From Isochrysis galbana (taxonomy: Eukaryota; Haptophyta; Isochrysidales; Isochrysidaceae): a stretch of DNA of 64,000 nucleotides. Below, piece by piece: positions 1-11,400 of the stretch; positions within the stretch are counted from its first letter, which is position 1; the number at the start of each line of letters is the position of its first letter. Made by a program: the position numbers and the translations under genes. Below the pieces are notes generated by a model. The model had not been told where the DNA came from. It did no database searches and saw nothing but the letters and a program-made list of their open reading frames with translations. The DNA is taken from positions 3,619,106 through 3,683,105 of the forward strand of contig CM030933.1 of assembly GCA_018136815.1 (NCBI GenBank), in the 5' to 3' direction.

Positions 1-415
1 CTTTCTCTCCCTTTCACTTCTCTCTCTTCCCTCCCCGCCCCCCTCCCTTCACCCCACCCCCTTCTCTCCCTCACCCGCTCGCTCTCACTCCCTAAAACTC
101 TCACTTTCACTCTCTCCCCCACCCTCCCTAGCTGCCTCCCTCGCTCCCTTCCCGACTACCTGTCTGTTTGGTTGGTGCCTTCTCTCAGGCCACCTCCCTG
201 CCTCCCCGCTTGCCCTCGTTTTCCATTCGCCCTCAGTCTTTCTCCCTTCGCATACCCGCAGCTCTCCTCCTCCTTTGGCCCTCTGTCTGCCCAAGCTTTC
301 TCTGAATCCACTTGGTCTGACTCCCATTGGGCCGTTTCCCGTCACCCGCACGATCCTTCACCGCTGCTGATCGCCCTTGCCTCTATTGCTTGCTTCCCTT
401 GAGGTCCACTCGATC
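1..415 (+). promoter_or_regulatory. Pyrimidine-rich tract upstream of malic enzyme
   Basis: Almost pure C/T sequence for about 300 bases on the coding strand of the next gene. It may be promoter, 5' UTR or intron. An in-frame stop at 368-370 shows that the exon at 416 does not read further left, so any missing N-terminal exon lies outside the window or inside this tract. Confidence 0.4.
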
Positions 416-2236
416 ATGAGCCTCGGCCACCAGCTGTGGGCGTACGCATACATGCGCATGCTATACCATAAGTCACCAGATCTGTACTACACGGTCCTCC
501 TCGCAGAGCCCGTCAAGCTGCTCCCGGTCGTCTACACTCCCACCGTGGGCGAGGCCTGCCAGAAGTTTGGGCTGATGCCACAATACCGGCGCGGATGCTA
601 CGTCTCGCTCAGCGACCGCGGTCACGTGCGCGAGGTACTCGAGGAGTATGCGCGCGCCGAGCTGCCGACCGACGCGGCGGGCAGGCCGCTCTGCGACTGC
701 ATTGTCTTCTCCGACGGCGGGCGCATCCTTGGACTTGGCGACCTCGCTGCCTGGGGCATGGGCATCCCCATTGGGAAATTGGACCTGTACACCGTGTGCG
801 CCGGTGTTAACCCGTACCGCACAATCCCACTCATCATCGATGCCGGCTGTTTCGGCACGGAGGGCAACACGGACCACCTCATCGTGAGGGACCATCCGCT
901 CTACACGGGGATGAGAGCAAACCGGCAGATTCACACATCCGCTGCAGGCACCCAGGTGAACACCGCCTACTACGGAAAGGGGTCGATCATTCGTGAACTC
1001 TTCGAGGCGGCCACTTCTTTGTTTGGAAGAAGGTGTGCGACCTTCCCGCCACCTGCTTCTAGCCTTCGGAACCGCATTGAACACGCGGCCGTCGCGAGGC
1101 CTCAATGCTACCACACCGTAACCCTACCTAAATGCTACGTCCACCCCTTTGCAGATGTCTGCTGCAGTTCGAAGACTTCAACTCGAACGACGCCTTCCCC
1201 TTGCTCGAAGAGTACAAGAAGGACTACCTCACTTACAACGATGACATTCAGGGCACAGCCGCCGTTGCCGTCGCTGCCATCATGGGCGCCATCAAGCTGC
1301 GTGATCCCTTATGCACAAACTACGTTGAAGCTCTCCAGCACGAGGTACGTGTCTCATCTCACCTTCGACGTATCGGTGCCCTCAAGATGGCGCGTTCGCA
1401 CTTCCCTACCGCATTCCATTCGTATCGTTCTTGCGCAGGTGTTCCTCTTCCATGGAGCCGGATCCGCAAATCTCGGTACGGCAACGCTGCTGCGCGACGA
1501 GGCAGGAGTCCCCGCCTCCTCCATCTACATTACCAACTCGCGTGGTGTGGTGTGGTACGACCCCTCGAACCCGAAGAACGGGAACTTCCGCAACGGAGAG
1601 CAGAAGGGCCTAGGGGCACGCGGACCTCTCAATTTTGACGGCTCTTCGCTCCTGTCGACCATCAAGGCCGTCAAGCCCTCGTGCCTCATTGGCGCCGTCG
1701 GGCGCGACCCCAACTGCTTCAACAAGCAGGTGATAGAGACGATGCTCGAGGTCAATCCCGGTCGCCGTCCCGTCGTCTTTGCACTCTCAAATCCCATGAC
1801 GAAAGCCGAAGTCACCGCTGTCAAGGCGTATGGCTGGTCCAGTGGCCGCGTCATTTACGGGAGCGGGACAGCAATGCCACAAGTGCAGGTCGGCTCAGTT
1901 CTGCGTTCGCCGGGCCAAGTCAACAACGTATACATTTTCCCGGGCGTCTCATTCGGTGCCATCTGCTGCGCGGCCTCCACCATCCCGGAGAAGTTTTTCC
2001 TCGCTGCCGCGCGTGGTGTCGCCAACTCTTTGGACGATGCAGACGTGAAGGTGGACTCTGTAGTGCCCTCGCGCGCGAGAATCCGCGAGGTATCATTAAA
2101 TGTTGCGACAGAGGTCGTCCTAGAGGCCCAGCGGCTTGGCCTTGCGGCACATCGCTTAGGTGAGGATCGCGCTGCTGTGATGGCGAAGCTGCGCGAGATG
2201 ATGTGGTCACCCCCGCTAAGGGATAGCAGGCTCTGA
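416..2236 (+). CDS. Malic enzyme, 5' incomplete, three exons
   Basis: Oxidative decarboxylation of malate to pyruvate with reduction of NAD(P). Exons as read: 416-1032, 1155-1344 and 1439-2236; the introns (122 and 94 nt) have GT..AG ends and restore frame. Visible family motifs are the N-terminal YTPTVGEACQ (catalytic Tyr), GLGDL..WGMGIPIGKL (catalytic Lys), QFEDF and DDIQGTAAV (metal-binding Glu/Asp), the dinucleotide-binding GAGSANLG, ALSNPMTKAE and YIFPGVSFGA. About 534 residues are visible. The family segment before this point (FT..ER..LGL.GLLP) is absent, so an upstream exon is expected and 416 is only the first in-frame ATG. Cofactor preference and compartment cannot be decided. Ends with TGA. 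Confidence 0.9.
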   Translation: MSLGHQLWAYAYMRMLYHKSPDLYYTVLLAEPVKLLPVVYTPTVGEACQKFGLMPQYRRGCYVSLSDRGHVREVLEEYARAELPTDAAGRPLCDCIVFSDGGRILGLGDLAAWGMGIPIGKLDLYTVCAGVNPYRTIPLIIDAGCFGTEGNTDHLIVRDHPLYTGMRANRQIHTSAAGTQVNTAYYGKGSIIRELFEAATSLFGRRCATFPPPASSLRNRIEHAAVARPQCYHTVTLPKCYVHPFADVCCSSKTSTRTTPSPCSKSTRRTTSLTTMTFRAQPPLPSLPSWAPSSCVIPYAQTTLKLSSTRYVSHLTFDVSVPSRWRVRTSLPHSIRIVLAQVFLFHGAGSANLGTATLLRDEAGVPASSIYITNSRGVVWYDPSNPKNGNFRNGEQKGLGARGPLNFDGSSLLSTIKAVKPSCLIGAVGRDPNCFNKQVIETMLEVNPGRRPVVFALSNPMTKAEVTAVKAYGWSSGRVIYGSGTAMPQVQVGSVLRSPGQVNNVYIFPGVSFGAICCAASTIPEKFFLAAARGVANSLDDADVKVDSVVPSRARIREVSLNVATEVVLEAQRLGLAAHRLGEDRAAVMAKLREMMWSPPLRDSRL

Positions 2237-3314
2237 GGGTTATTTTACTGCCACACTTGGCACATTGTAGCTGGGAGCCGTGAATGGAGCGCTACAGATT
2301 TAGTGTGGTGCTTTCGGAGGGTGGTGCTAGCGCAAGGAAATGGCCTCGGTAATCGGCGAAGGGCGCCTACTCGCTCCCACCGGCAGCGCAAAGCCTCGTG
2401 CTCATGCATTTGGTGGCATGGCCGCCTTGGTGAAACGAAGCGCACGCTCCGCTCCCATCTCGTTCCTCTCGAGCGAAACTTGCACGAGCGCTTTCATCCA
2501 TGTATCCAAGCAGTTGTTAGCGAAGGAGCGCTTACACTTACACTCACCCAGCGAATCGTGGCGACTTGAGGTCCTCGACGTCTAACGCCCAGGGAGAAAT
2601 CTACTACTAGTGCGACGGCCTTATGCCTTACGGCGGGCTCGGCACCCATACTGGCTCACATCGTCGACACAAGCTCGATAAATTCTTATTCACCCGCTTG
2701 TTGTGTTGTTGTGTGCGTGCATACATAGCGTGCACTAAATCTAGTGTGTTTGTGTCACAACCACAAACAAGGAACGCTGCCATTGCTTAGCGAGAATAGT
2801 AAGGTCTACAATTATGCTGGGAGGTCAGAGGTGCCGGCAACGTTTAGCATGCGCCCATGGCGGAACGCTGAAACAATACAACATTTGAGTGCGTTAGTAC
2901 CACTACTGCCGTAAGCGCCCCGGTATACGCACGACAGCCCTTAGCGCACTTGCACGTAAACCTTGACCAACGTGCTGATGTCTCAAACACACGCAAACAT
3001 GTGTCCCTTCGAACTCTCCCCTCACAGACCCCTGGCTCCCATTAGAACTCCCCACAAGTTAAAATAAGAAAACCAGTGAAGCTGCCGCCGCACCAGGGGA
3101 TGACAACTGAGAGGGGGGGGCGTCCGCTCGCTCGCATCGCAGTAGGAGAGGCGAGGTGGGAGCTGAATCGCACCCTTTTCTGGCGAAGAGTTTCGTGGTC
3201 ACACGTAGACCCCCTGGGAGCTTTGTTGTGGGCTTTGGAGAATTGTCAAAAGATGCCTCCCCCCTCCCATATTAGTAGTTGAAAAGTCCTGTTTGACCGC
3301 CCTATAGTGCACGT
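2237..3314. other. Intergenic, nothing recognised
   Basis: No ORF with family features, splice pattern or repeat seen. It lies between the convergent 3' ends of malic enzyme (+) and the EXS gene (-). Confidence 0.5.
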
Positions 3315-4781
3315 CTATGCCAACAACTTCCAGTGCACGTTACTCGGCCTGTGGTGAGGTAGACGTGTCCGATCGGTACCACCATCGAGCGAGGACTTTT
3401 CAGTCGGCAATGACTTGATGCAGTGCGCCTCCCATTCGACGCGGAATGCGACCCATTGCGCACGTCTCAATAGCTCTACACAACCGAGAAGCAGAATGAT
3501 GTGCTGTTGTACGACACGTTGCCGTGGTGAGATCAGGACCGCCCATCCTAGGCGGGCGATGCTGTTGGTGCATGCAGCCACATGAAAAGCCCAGCGGGGG
3601 TACAAGCGTTTGTCGTTGTGTACGGTTATCGACCGGTGAACGAGGGGGTGGCCCCAATCGAAGTAGAGATCCCATGCTCCAGCATAAAAGGTTGACACCA
3701 CCGACATCACCCACCACGCATTGTGAAACGAGGCGGATCGGCTGGAGGCGAGCGATAGCACAACCACACTGATTGAGCAGCAGTACTTGACGCAGTTCAA
3801 CGCGTGCCGCCGCACGGGTGTGGCAGCGAGCTGCCGCGCGCATTGCATTAACCGAATCCAGAATGGGAAAACCGAGAGGATAGCGCTGGCACACCCATAC
3901 ACCAACGACCCATCGGAGGTACATACCTCACTCATTCCGCTTAAGGAGCCGATGGTGGGCTCGTACGAAATGCCGAAAACCTCGCCCGTAGAGTACATGC
4001 AGCCCATCTGTAAAAAGTCGATCAATAACTTTGGCATCGACGTGAGGATGTCGGCCAGCAAAGTGTCGCAAAAGGAGGGAGCGGTGAGCGGAGCGGTCAG
4101 TACGCGAACAAAGCCCTGCAATAGCGATGCACGCTGCGAGTGGTCGTCCCACTCAGCCATCCAATCGCGCGGCCACAAGAGGAAGAGGATTGTGGTGCCA
4201 ATGGCGGCAAGGGGCCAGACATGCTTGTTTGGAGTGAGCTCGCTCGTCAGAGTGAGCACGTAGAGTGAAAAGCACGCGAAGACAACACACATGACGCTAA
4301 AGCTAGCTCGCACAATAGCGTGGTAGTTGTGAACCGATGGCACGGAGAGGATGTCGCGATAACGCACGCCCGTCCGCTTCCAGATAAAGAGGACGACACC
4401 GTAGCACAGCGCAAAGTAGCAAAGTAGGAAGAGGCCTCGAAACAATGGGTAATAGGCTACTGCCAGCTCTTCCATGGAGCCTTGCTGGTGATGCGCGGCC
4501 GCCATTAGCACGGCTGCCATCAGGAACATCTGCAGCGCAAACCCTGTCTGTAAACCCAGGACAAAGAAACGAGCCTTCAAGGTATCAACAGTGACTAGCT
4601 TTGGGAATTCGTGGCCGAGAGTCTCCAAGAGCTTTGCTGTGGGCACTGGATGCGTAGCAAGTGGGTGTGCGGCGACATCGACAGCCAGGTTGTGCATATT
4701 TGCCATGTGACTGAATGCGTCATCGCACGCGCAGGTCGTCACGCTGGGAATAAGTGGCGCCCGCTGATCTGCAGAAGGCAT
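3315..4781 (-). CDS. EXS-domain membrane protein lacking SPX (ERD1-like), intronless
   Basis: 488 residues with about eight hydrophobic segments. The C-terminal half carries the EXS (ERD1/XPR1/SYG1) pattern: FPFWIRLMQCARQL, a HALNCVKY segment, YAGAWDLYFDWG and, near the end, ELLRRAQWVAFRVEWEAH. EXS proteins are phosphate exporters (XPR1, PHO1) or Golgi phosphate-recycling/retention factors (ERD1). No SPX domain is present N-terminally, which resembles ERD1 more than XPR1. The ATG at 4781 follows a pyrimidine-rich stretch and the gene reads as one exon ending in TAG. It lies in the same orientation as, and about 1.9 kb downstream of, the intron-rich SPX-EXS gene; the sequences are strongly diverged, so this is not a recent copy. 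Substrate and compartment are inferred from the family only. Confidence 0.8.
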   Translation of the reverse strand: MPSADQRAPLIPSVTTCACDDAFSHMANMHNLAVDVAAHPLATHPVPTAKLLETLGHEFPKLVTVDTLKARFFVLGLQTGFALQMFLMAAVLMAAAHHQQGSMEELAVAYYPLFRGLFLLCYFALCYGVVLFIWKRTGVRYRDILSVPSVHNYHAIVRASFSVMCVVFACFSLYVLTLTSELTPNKHVWPLAAIGTTILFLLWPRDWMAEWDDHSQRASLLQGFVRVLTAPLTAPSFCDTLLADILTSMPKLLIDFLQMGCMYSTGEVFGISYEPTIGSLSGMSEVCTSDGSLVYGCASAILSVFPFWIRLMQCARQLAATPVRRHALNCVKYCCSISVVVLSLASSRSASFHNAWWVMSVVSTFYAGAWDLYFDWGHPLVHRSITVHNDKRLYPRWAFHVAACTNSIARLGWAVLISPRQRVVQQHIILLLGCVELLRRAQWVAFRVEWEAHCIKSLPTEKSSLDGGTDRTRLPHHRPSNVHWKLLA

Positions 4782-5100
4782 CGTCGGATGGCGTCAGCCC
4801 GATCCTCTCCGATCGGAAAGGACCGAAGGAGTTGGAGGAGAATGGGAGAGGGTGGACAGGACCCCGACAATCGAGAAGAGGAGGACTTGCAACGGGAGGA
4901 GGCGTTGGGGCGGGCGGAGAGCGGGGGGAGGAGGCGAGAGGCGAGAGGCAGAAGCAAGCGAGAGCGCGCAAGGAAACTGAGCCGCAGGGCGGGGTGGGGG
5001 TCTGGAAAGGGGGGGGGGGAGGGGGGAGAAGGGGGGGGGCGGACAAAGGTCTTCCTCCGTCCGGACGAGAGAAAGCTCTCTCTCTCTCTCGCTGCGAATT
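4782..5100 (-). promoter_or_regulatory. Pyrimidine-rich upstream region of the EXS gene
   Basis: On the minus (coding) strand the approximately 300 bases before the ATG are strongly C/T-rich. A short CT/GA alternating run lies near 5075-5093. Same arrangement as upstream of several other genes here. Confidence 0.35.
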
Positions 5101-5624
5101 CACAGGAATACGAAAATATCCAGCTCTCTCGCTGTGAACGGCTCCGCCTGCTACTCGCCGCCCTTGCTCACGTTAGACGTGTGTGCGTTCCTCTCGGGGT
5201 AGGAGTATCTGGAGCTTGTGCGTGTCTTCGACTAACCTCGGTAGGTTGAAGTTAAAGGCATATGGTTTGTGCTACGATAGTAAGATAGTACACCAGTGCG
5301 TGGGGCGTGGGGGGCTCATGTTGTTACTGAGCCTCGAGCCGCACGGGCTCGACACTCGACACCCCCCTCCGGAACGCACAATGCTAGAGGGGACGATTCT
5401 ACACTCGCACGATGAGACTGACTAGGAGCTAGTTCAGTAGAGTGCCGGCTGGACCCAGCCTGCAAGCCCTGGAACAGCCGCCTCTAGACTGGTATTGGCC
5501 CCAGTGGCGATGGCGTCCGCCGTGCGGAGTTGTTGGGCAACAGTATCCCGGGCGTAAAAAAAAACCTTTTAATATTCTTACCGCACTCGCGGCGAATGGA
5601 ACCACTACCTACAACACGTAGCAC
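5101..5624. other. Intergenic, nothing recognised
   Basis: No coding or repeat signal that I can support. Confidence 0.4.
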
Positions 5625-6112
5625 GTAGCATACTTTCTACACCCCCATTCCCCCGGCCCTCCTCCCCCCGCCATTAGGCGGCTCCCGCCGTACACTACTA
5701 GGGTTCTATGGGGATTGGGGTGTGAAGGGCTTAGATATGGTCCGGTGGCCCGCGTCCCGCGTCCCCCGCTGCTGGTGATCCGTCCCCCCCTTCCTCCTAT
5801 GCCTCTCGGGCTCGCGGCGTACTCTGTCTCGACTTATCTTGTAAACAGGCGCGGAGCTCTCGCTCACGCCCACCCCCTTCTCCGCGCGCTCTCTCGCTCT
5901 CTCCCCCCTCCCGCGGCACGCGCGATGGCGCGCCTGCGGCAGGCTTGCCGTTCTGCAGTTGCCCATTGGCGACCCCTGGAGGTTCCTGGAGGCCAGCTCA
6001 GGGGGCAGAGGAGGTTGGGGCTGGCTGGGCCTTGGCCTCCCCTGCCTCTCCCTCGCTAGCGCTCCTGAGCCTCTGGGGCCCCCACGGTGCACCTGTCAAC
6101 TTGTCGACCAGG
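5625..6112 (+). mobile_element. Partial copy of the retroposon-like repeat (opposite orientation to 17825-18570)
   Basis: Matches the reverse complement of 17825-18570 over several hundred bases: the CTTTCTACACCCC start, the CCTCCTATGCCT segment, the TGTAAACAGG segment and the shared G-rich core. The match stops near 6112, so the hairpin end found in complete copies is missing. Boundaries are approximate. Confidence 0.6.
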
Positions 6113-6654
6113 AGAAACTTTACTGGAGAGTGGAGAGTGCTCCTGCTCCAACCTTCTCGAATGTTTTCTTTTTTCCTTCGATTTCCCCGAGGTGCATCTG
6201 AGATGGGTCTCTGGTTGCGACGATGGAACGAGGCACCACACTGACTGCACACTGCGGCCTCCAAGGCTCCACCACAAGATCGCGCGAGGTGCGGTGTCAT
6301 CGTCTACGTGGGGCTTGAGGCCCTCCTATGTATTTTTCATAGTCAAGCCCCCAACGCGAGCAACCCTCAGAAGGGGGGTGGAAATGCTGCGTTAGCTGAA
6401 GAAAGATTTATCAACGGGGGAAGGGGAGGAGGTGGAGAGATGGGAGATAAGGGCGATGTCGTTAGAGAGGTAGGGAAACCTAGACGTTAGCAGGTGTAGG
6501 TGTAAGCCGATAGTCTTCAGATGTTTTTTTGGCCTAAAATCTTCAGATGTTCTTTTTGAATCGCCGCTGAGTAAAAACCGTCTGCTTAACATCGGAAGGA
6601 GACACATTCCAGGATGCGAGCTTCGTAGCTAATCACGACGCCCATTGTGTTGCT
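6113..6654. other. Intergenic with two TCTTCAGAT motifs
   Basis: No gene seen. The motif TCTTCAGATG followed by a T-run occurs twice near 6513-6560. The same motif ends the retroposon copy at 30836. Confidence 0.35.
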
Positions 6655-9600
6655 TCACTCCTCAGGCAATTTTTGGCGTGTCAACGTCGATAAAAGAGCC
6701 AACGCCCCGAGAAGCAATAAGTACGAGCCTAGTTCAAACAACAAATGCTTGCGCATTTTGGGCTCTACATCGGTCTTCTCCTTGGTCTTCCTATCGAAAT
6801 GCATCGGTATATCATTGATACGCCGGAACCCCTCGGTGTTGTATAAATGTTCCGCTTCTAGCCTCAACACCGCCCAGAAAGCGCGGCGGACCTGCACGAG
6901 GAAGGATGGAGGGGGGGGGACTCGTTCTCTGGCGTCAAGTCAGATGGCAAATATCAAGAACATGCGTTTGAGCGGCATACTTGAGCAGCACACCATCTCT
7001 ATCATTGGCACAAGAATTTGTATTCCTTGAGTGACGATCTCCTTGACGCCGGTGGACATGCTCGTATCGGCAAAGGTCGATGTGATGATACCGGGTGCGA
7101 GCGTTGCTGTCCACCCAAACCGCAAAATAAGGTCTATGATCCGTGTCGTTGGAGAGGGCTTTCATTAGTGCATGCAGAGGGAGCGGTGCACGACGTAGCA
7201 TTCTGCGTAGGTATTGGGCCAGCATAGCACCCCGCCTTCGCATCGGCCTCGGGAGCAGCCCCGAAAAGCCGCAGCATTTTTATAGATGGCTAAGAAGCAT
7301 GTGTCAGGGGTAAGTCGGCGGGGCGGGGGGGGGAGCGCACCCGCAAGAATGGCACCGTGGTAGGCCCTACGTGATCTGAACACCATAGTCTTCTCGCGCA
7401 TTGCGCTCTCGCGACAATTGAAGCTGACGACATTTTGCCAGGGCAAAAGACGCCAATCCATGGACACGTCCCAGATGAACGTGTAGAGGGTGGATCCAAG
7501 GTAAGCGAAAAGCCATCCAACCTGCACAAACCATAACAAGATTTCAACTTGTGAGACAATCCTTCCGATGCCAAGGAAAACCTGACATTGAACCGGCGGC
7601 TTTCAGCAAATCGCGGGCTGCAGTGCACCTGCACCCATGCAGCGGGATCGCCCGGGCCTCTCTTGTAGGCGCTCGAGGTGAACGAGGGGTGAAGCGCTCC
7701 AAAAAAGACCACAAGAAGTGCGGTTGCATATTTGAGCGCGTTGGGGAGCGCCGGTACGCGCTTGTGGGTATCGTGGGCGACGCGCAAATTTTGGAGAAAG
7801 CGGCAGAGCAAAGGTAAAGCAATGAGTATTGGCGCGGTGAGAGTCTGCTGCCAGAGCAGATCATGGCACCTGTGAGGACAGTCGGGTACCGAGACAAGCG
7901 AGGATAGCGTGATGCCCGATCTCTTGCATGCTAGAACCTAGGACCGTGTACTTACTGTATGCGGGCCTGGAGAGAGCTCGTCACATATGCGAACACGTCC
8001 TGGTGGCTTCCGCCGCGCACGGCCACCATAACACATACCTAATAAGTGCGCTTCTCACTCTAAGAAAGCCGGGATGTAACGCACCTTCCCTGCTGATCAT
8101 TGGCAGTCATCCACTCGAGTGTGAGTATGTAGCACGCCGAGTAGACAAGGTCAACTAGTGGCTTGACAAGGGACGTCAGGACGTCGCCAATAAAGGAGGT
8201 CCACAGAGTCACAGGTACTAGAGGTGAAGAGAAGACTTGCCGCAACGCTTCAATGAGGCGTGAGCCACGGCGCCACGGAAACAGAATCGAAGATAGAATC
8301 AGTATGAAGAGGACGGAGGGGAAAATACCAGCATTTATGCGTGGCGGCAGTTCGGATAGGATGGCCTTGGAGTAGAGAAGCAACGATACTAAGACAAGGG
8401 TAAGCTGTTGCGTGCCTAGTATGAGCGACTCGTAGACGCCTAGCACCTGAGATAAGGAACGAGTGTGCAAGATATTGGGACCGAGCCAGGCTACGATCGG
8501 AGGTGAGATGGATCGGAGTTGATTCTGGTCATTACGCCAAGCCGAACTGCAACTGCTCGTACGCACCTCCTCATCCCTCAACTCAAATAAGAACAGGTAG
8601 TTGACGCGCGCTCGTGACCAAAAGTAACAAGTAGTGGCCCACAGATAACAGCCAAAGACGAGAGCAAGCGACACGCGATAGACGGGCATTTCGTACTCCA
8701 AGAACACCTGTGCAGTGACGGCGGGTATAAGAAACAATGACCGGTCATTCGCCCAGGTAGCACAGGACAAGACTTTGAGAGGCTTTGCCACGAACGAATG
8801 GTGTTAATGGGCCGAGTAGCTAGTGCAGGCAATGACTACGAGCCCATCCCGCTGAGCGCTACCATGTAGGCGGCCAGGCTAGCGCTAGCATTCAGCCGGC
8901 GCCAGCCTAGATGCTCGCCTAGGCGACAATCGCTCACCATGAGTCGAGCCTGTCGAGCTGGGTGAAGATTCAGCACGCGAGTGTCGATGCATAGGTCCCA
9001 TAATAGCCAGACCGCCAGGGTGGCAGCAACACCCAGACGGATGCCGATGCCAAATTGATGCCAGAGTCGCGAGCGGCCGCGCCGCACAAGTAGGTCAGCA
9101 CGAGCCACCTACGTCGAAATTGGGCCGTAACAAGTATGGAAAGACACAGGGAACATGAGCGGATGGAAATAGGACTAACGCAAGCCCCTGCCGTAGGATG
9201 TGAGTACCATGCGTCTGGTGTGTGAACACGGCGTAGAATGTTTAAGTGATGAACATCGGTTGGGAAGATCTAGGAAGTATGGCGCCAAAAGGTTGCGATG
9301 TGGTCAGTTGCAGGCTTATCGATGCAGCTCGATCGTCGAGAAAGGAAGGTGGGAAGGCGTTGGCGCGCTATCGTGTGGTTCCAGGGCTTCTTGCCTGCAC
9401 GTTGCCATCACAAAACGCGTCGGCGAAAGCCTTCTCAAGGTCTTCCGCGATCCGATCGACGCCAGCGTGGCCAATGAAGTCCAAACCGTCCAGCCGCGCC
9501 ATGAATTCCTTCTTGCGCCGCAGCCGGTGCGGCACAGATTTCGTATGCTTCTTGACGATCTTGACGAATCCAGTGTAGTTTAGAATGGAATAGTTGCGGA

Positions 9601-11037
9601 GTTCCTGCAGCTCGCGATAGAGCTAGTGTGCGAAACAACAAGTAGTTCAGTTTCAGCTCAATCAGCCCATCCACAACGGCATAACTCATACGTGCTGGGA
9701 TGTCAGGAGGCCCGAAGGCAGGCATCACCCTCGCCGAAACAAGCCACCTTCTACGCAACCCTTTGATAGGATTTCAATGTCCTTGCCACGTGACTGACCA
9801 TAGCGGACTCACCTGTGACACAGCGCGTCGCAGCGAGGAGCGGTCATGTATCCATGCCGAATCGCGTATTTTTGCGGAACGTTGGTTGCCACTCTTGATG
9901 AAACCTCGCTTCTTGGTACGAGCGGCATGGTCTGCCACCACCTCCACCGCGCCCTCACCAGCGGCTGCAATCTCGCTCATTGAGCTCGCGAGCGCTTCAG
10001 TGACGTCAACAGTGCCGGAGGTGCTATCTTTGGATGCACTGCCAGCATTGGTTCCACTCAGAGCGCGCAGCCGTGGCAGATAAAACTCGAGTTGATCCCT
10101 GAGAGACGTGAGAATCATCACGTAGAAGCCGTTGACCTTGTCAGACTGCGCCTCGAGCGCTCTTTGAAATTGAGTGTTTGGGTCGACACTTGGACCTAAA
10201 GATGCATAATGGAGTAGCCGGGCGATGAGAACTTGGAACTACTCGGACCGGGCACGAGTGCACACATGACGATAGTCATCAGCCGAGGTAGCTTACCATC
10301 AACGATGACACTGCTGCGTGTCAGCCCGGCAACAAAACGCCTCGCCTTACCCACAGGCGAACTCGGACACTCTTTGGGATCAAGTTCGGGCAAGGAGGCA
10401 ACATAACTCGCAGGAACTGCGTCCTTCGGGTCTTCAGGTGCCCTCGCAACGCCAGACGTATAAGCCCCATCCGCCGTGGCCATGGCAGAAATACGCTGGG
10501 GTGGCATCGAGGGACCGGCTGAACGCCTCTGGGACCCAGCCAACGCATCAGAGGCCAAGAGCGGAGTGCTTAAGTCGACCGATGCAGAGTCCTTTTCGAA
10601 TATGCAAGCGTCAGAAACGGCGGCCTCTATCGCCGAGAACCCTGTGACGCCGGGCGATTCGGAGAGTTTGCTTTCTGAGGCCTCTGGCGTCGTGCCACTG
10701 ACCTCGGTCTGCACAATCAGGTCGATCAGCGCCTTCAGCGCGGCGTAGTCAATGTACTGCTCAGACCACTCGGCGCGCTTGTTGGCCTCAAGCTTCTCGG
10801 TGCTAGAGGAAGCGGGCCATCAGAAGGGAGGTTTCGAGGTCAGGTAAGGGCGTGGGAAGGGGTCGAGTGGCCGAGAAGATGGCGAGTGGCCGAGAGGAGG
10901 GAGTTTTCGAAGTCATGAGAGTGAGGTTGTGGGGAGAAGGAGAGGAGTGGGGGCACGGGGGTCGAAGCGTCGGTGTGTATGGAGAGGAGGGGGGGGGGGG
11001 GGGGGGGGGGGGGCTCGTGTGGCGCGTACAACTTCAT
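6655..11037 (-). CDS. SPX-EXS phosphate exporter (XPR1/SYG1/PHO1 family), 11 coding exons
   Basis: Exons, 5' to 3' on the minus strand: 11037-11030, 10802-10297, 10195-9813, 9622-9395, 9108-8938, 8707-8567, 8446-8085, 7869-7629, 7521-7341, 7133-6994, 6891-6655. Every junction keeps frame and gives 865 residues, normal for the family. Exon 1 codes only 8 nt (ATGAAGTT) and splices to give the canonical SPX start MKFTEKLEANKRAEW. SPX (about residues 1-330) shows the EQYIDY Tyr and the basic GFVKIVKKHTK helix that binds inositol pyrophosphates. EXS follows with NYLFLFELRDEE, LPLLCRFLQNLR, FIWDVSMDW, DLILRFGWT and VLRLEAEHLYNTEGFR. Expected to export phosphate across plasma or Golgi membranes under SPX control. 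Exon 4 ends at a GC donor, or at a GT donor six bases earlier (exon end 9401). TGA stop. Confidence 0.88.
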
Positions 11038-11109
11038 GGCCACCCGCTGGGCCACGCGAGAGGAGAGAGAGGGAGGCAGAGAGGGAAAGAAGAAGCAAGG
11101 GGCTACGCC

Positions 11110-11300
11110 ACGGCTCTCTCTGGCTCTCTCTCTCTCTCTCTCCCTCTCTCTCCCTCTCCCTCTCTACCCCCCCCCCCCCTTTCTTCTCTCTCTCGCTCCA
11201 TCCCTCCCTGCTCTTCTCACTCTCTCCTCCAGCTGCGGTTAACGCTTGTGCTGCTCGCTCCACACACACACATACATATACACACACACACACATATGCA
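11110..11300. repeat. CT microsatellite followed by a CA/TA microsatellite
   Basis: A (CT)n-rich tract runs through about 11110-11240. CA-rich alternating sequence from 11263 abuts the assembly gap at 11301, which probably explains the gap. The tract is upstream of the SPX-EXS ATG, but there it is purine-rich on the coding strand, unlike at the other genes. Confidence 0.7.
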
Positions 11301-11400
11301 NNNNNNNNNNNNNNNNNNNNNNNNNNNNNNNNNNNNNNNNNNNNNNNNNNNNNNNNNNNNNNNNNNNNNNNNNNNNNNNNNNNNNNNNNNNNNNNNNNNN
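11301..11400. other. Assembly gap (100 N)
   Basis: A run of exactly 100 N, the usual placeholder for a gap of unknown size. Confidence 0.99.
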
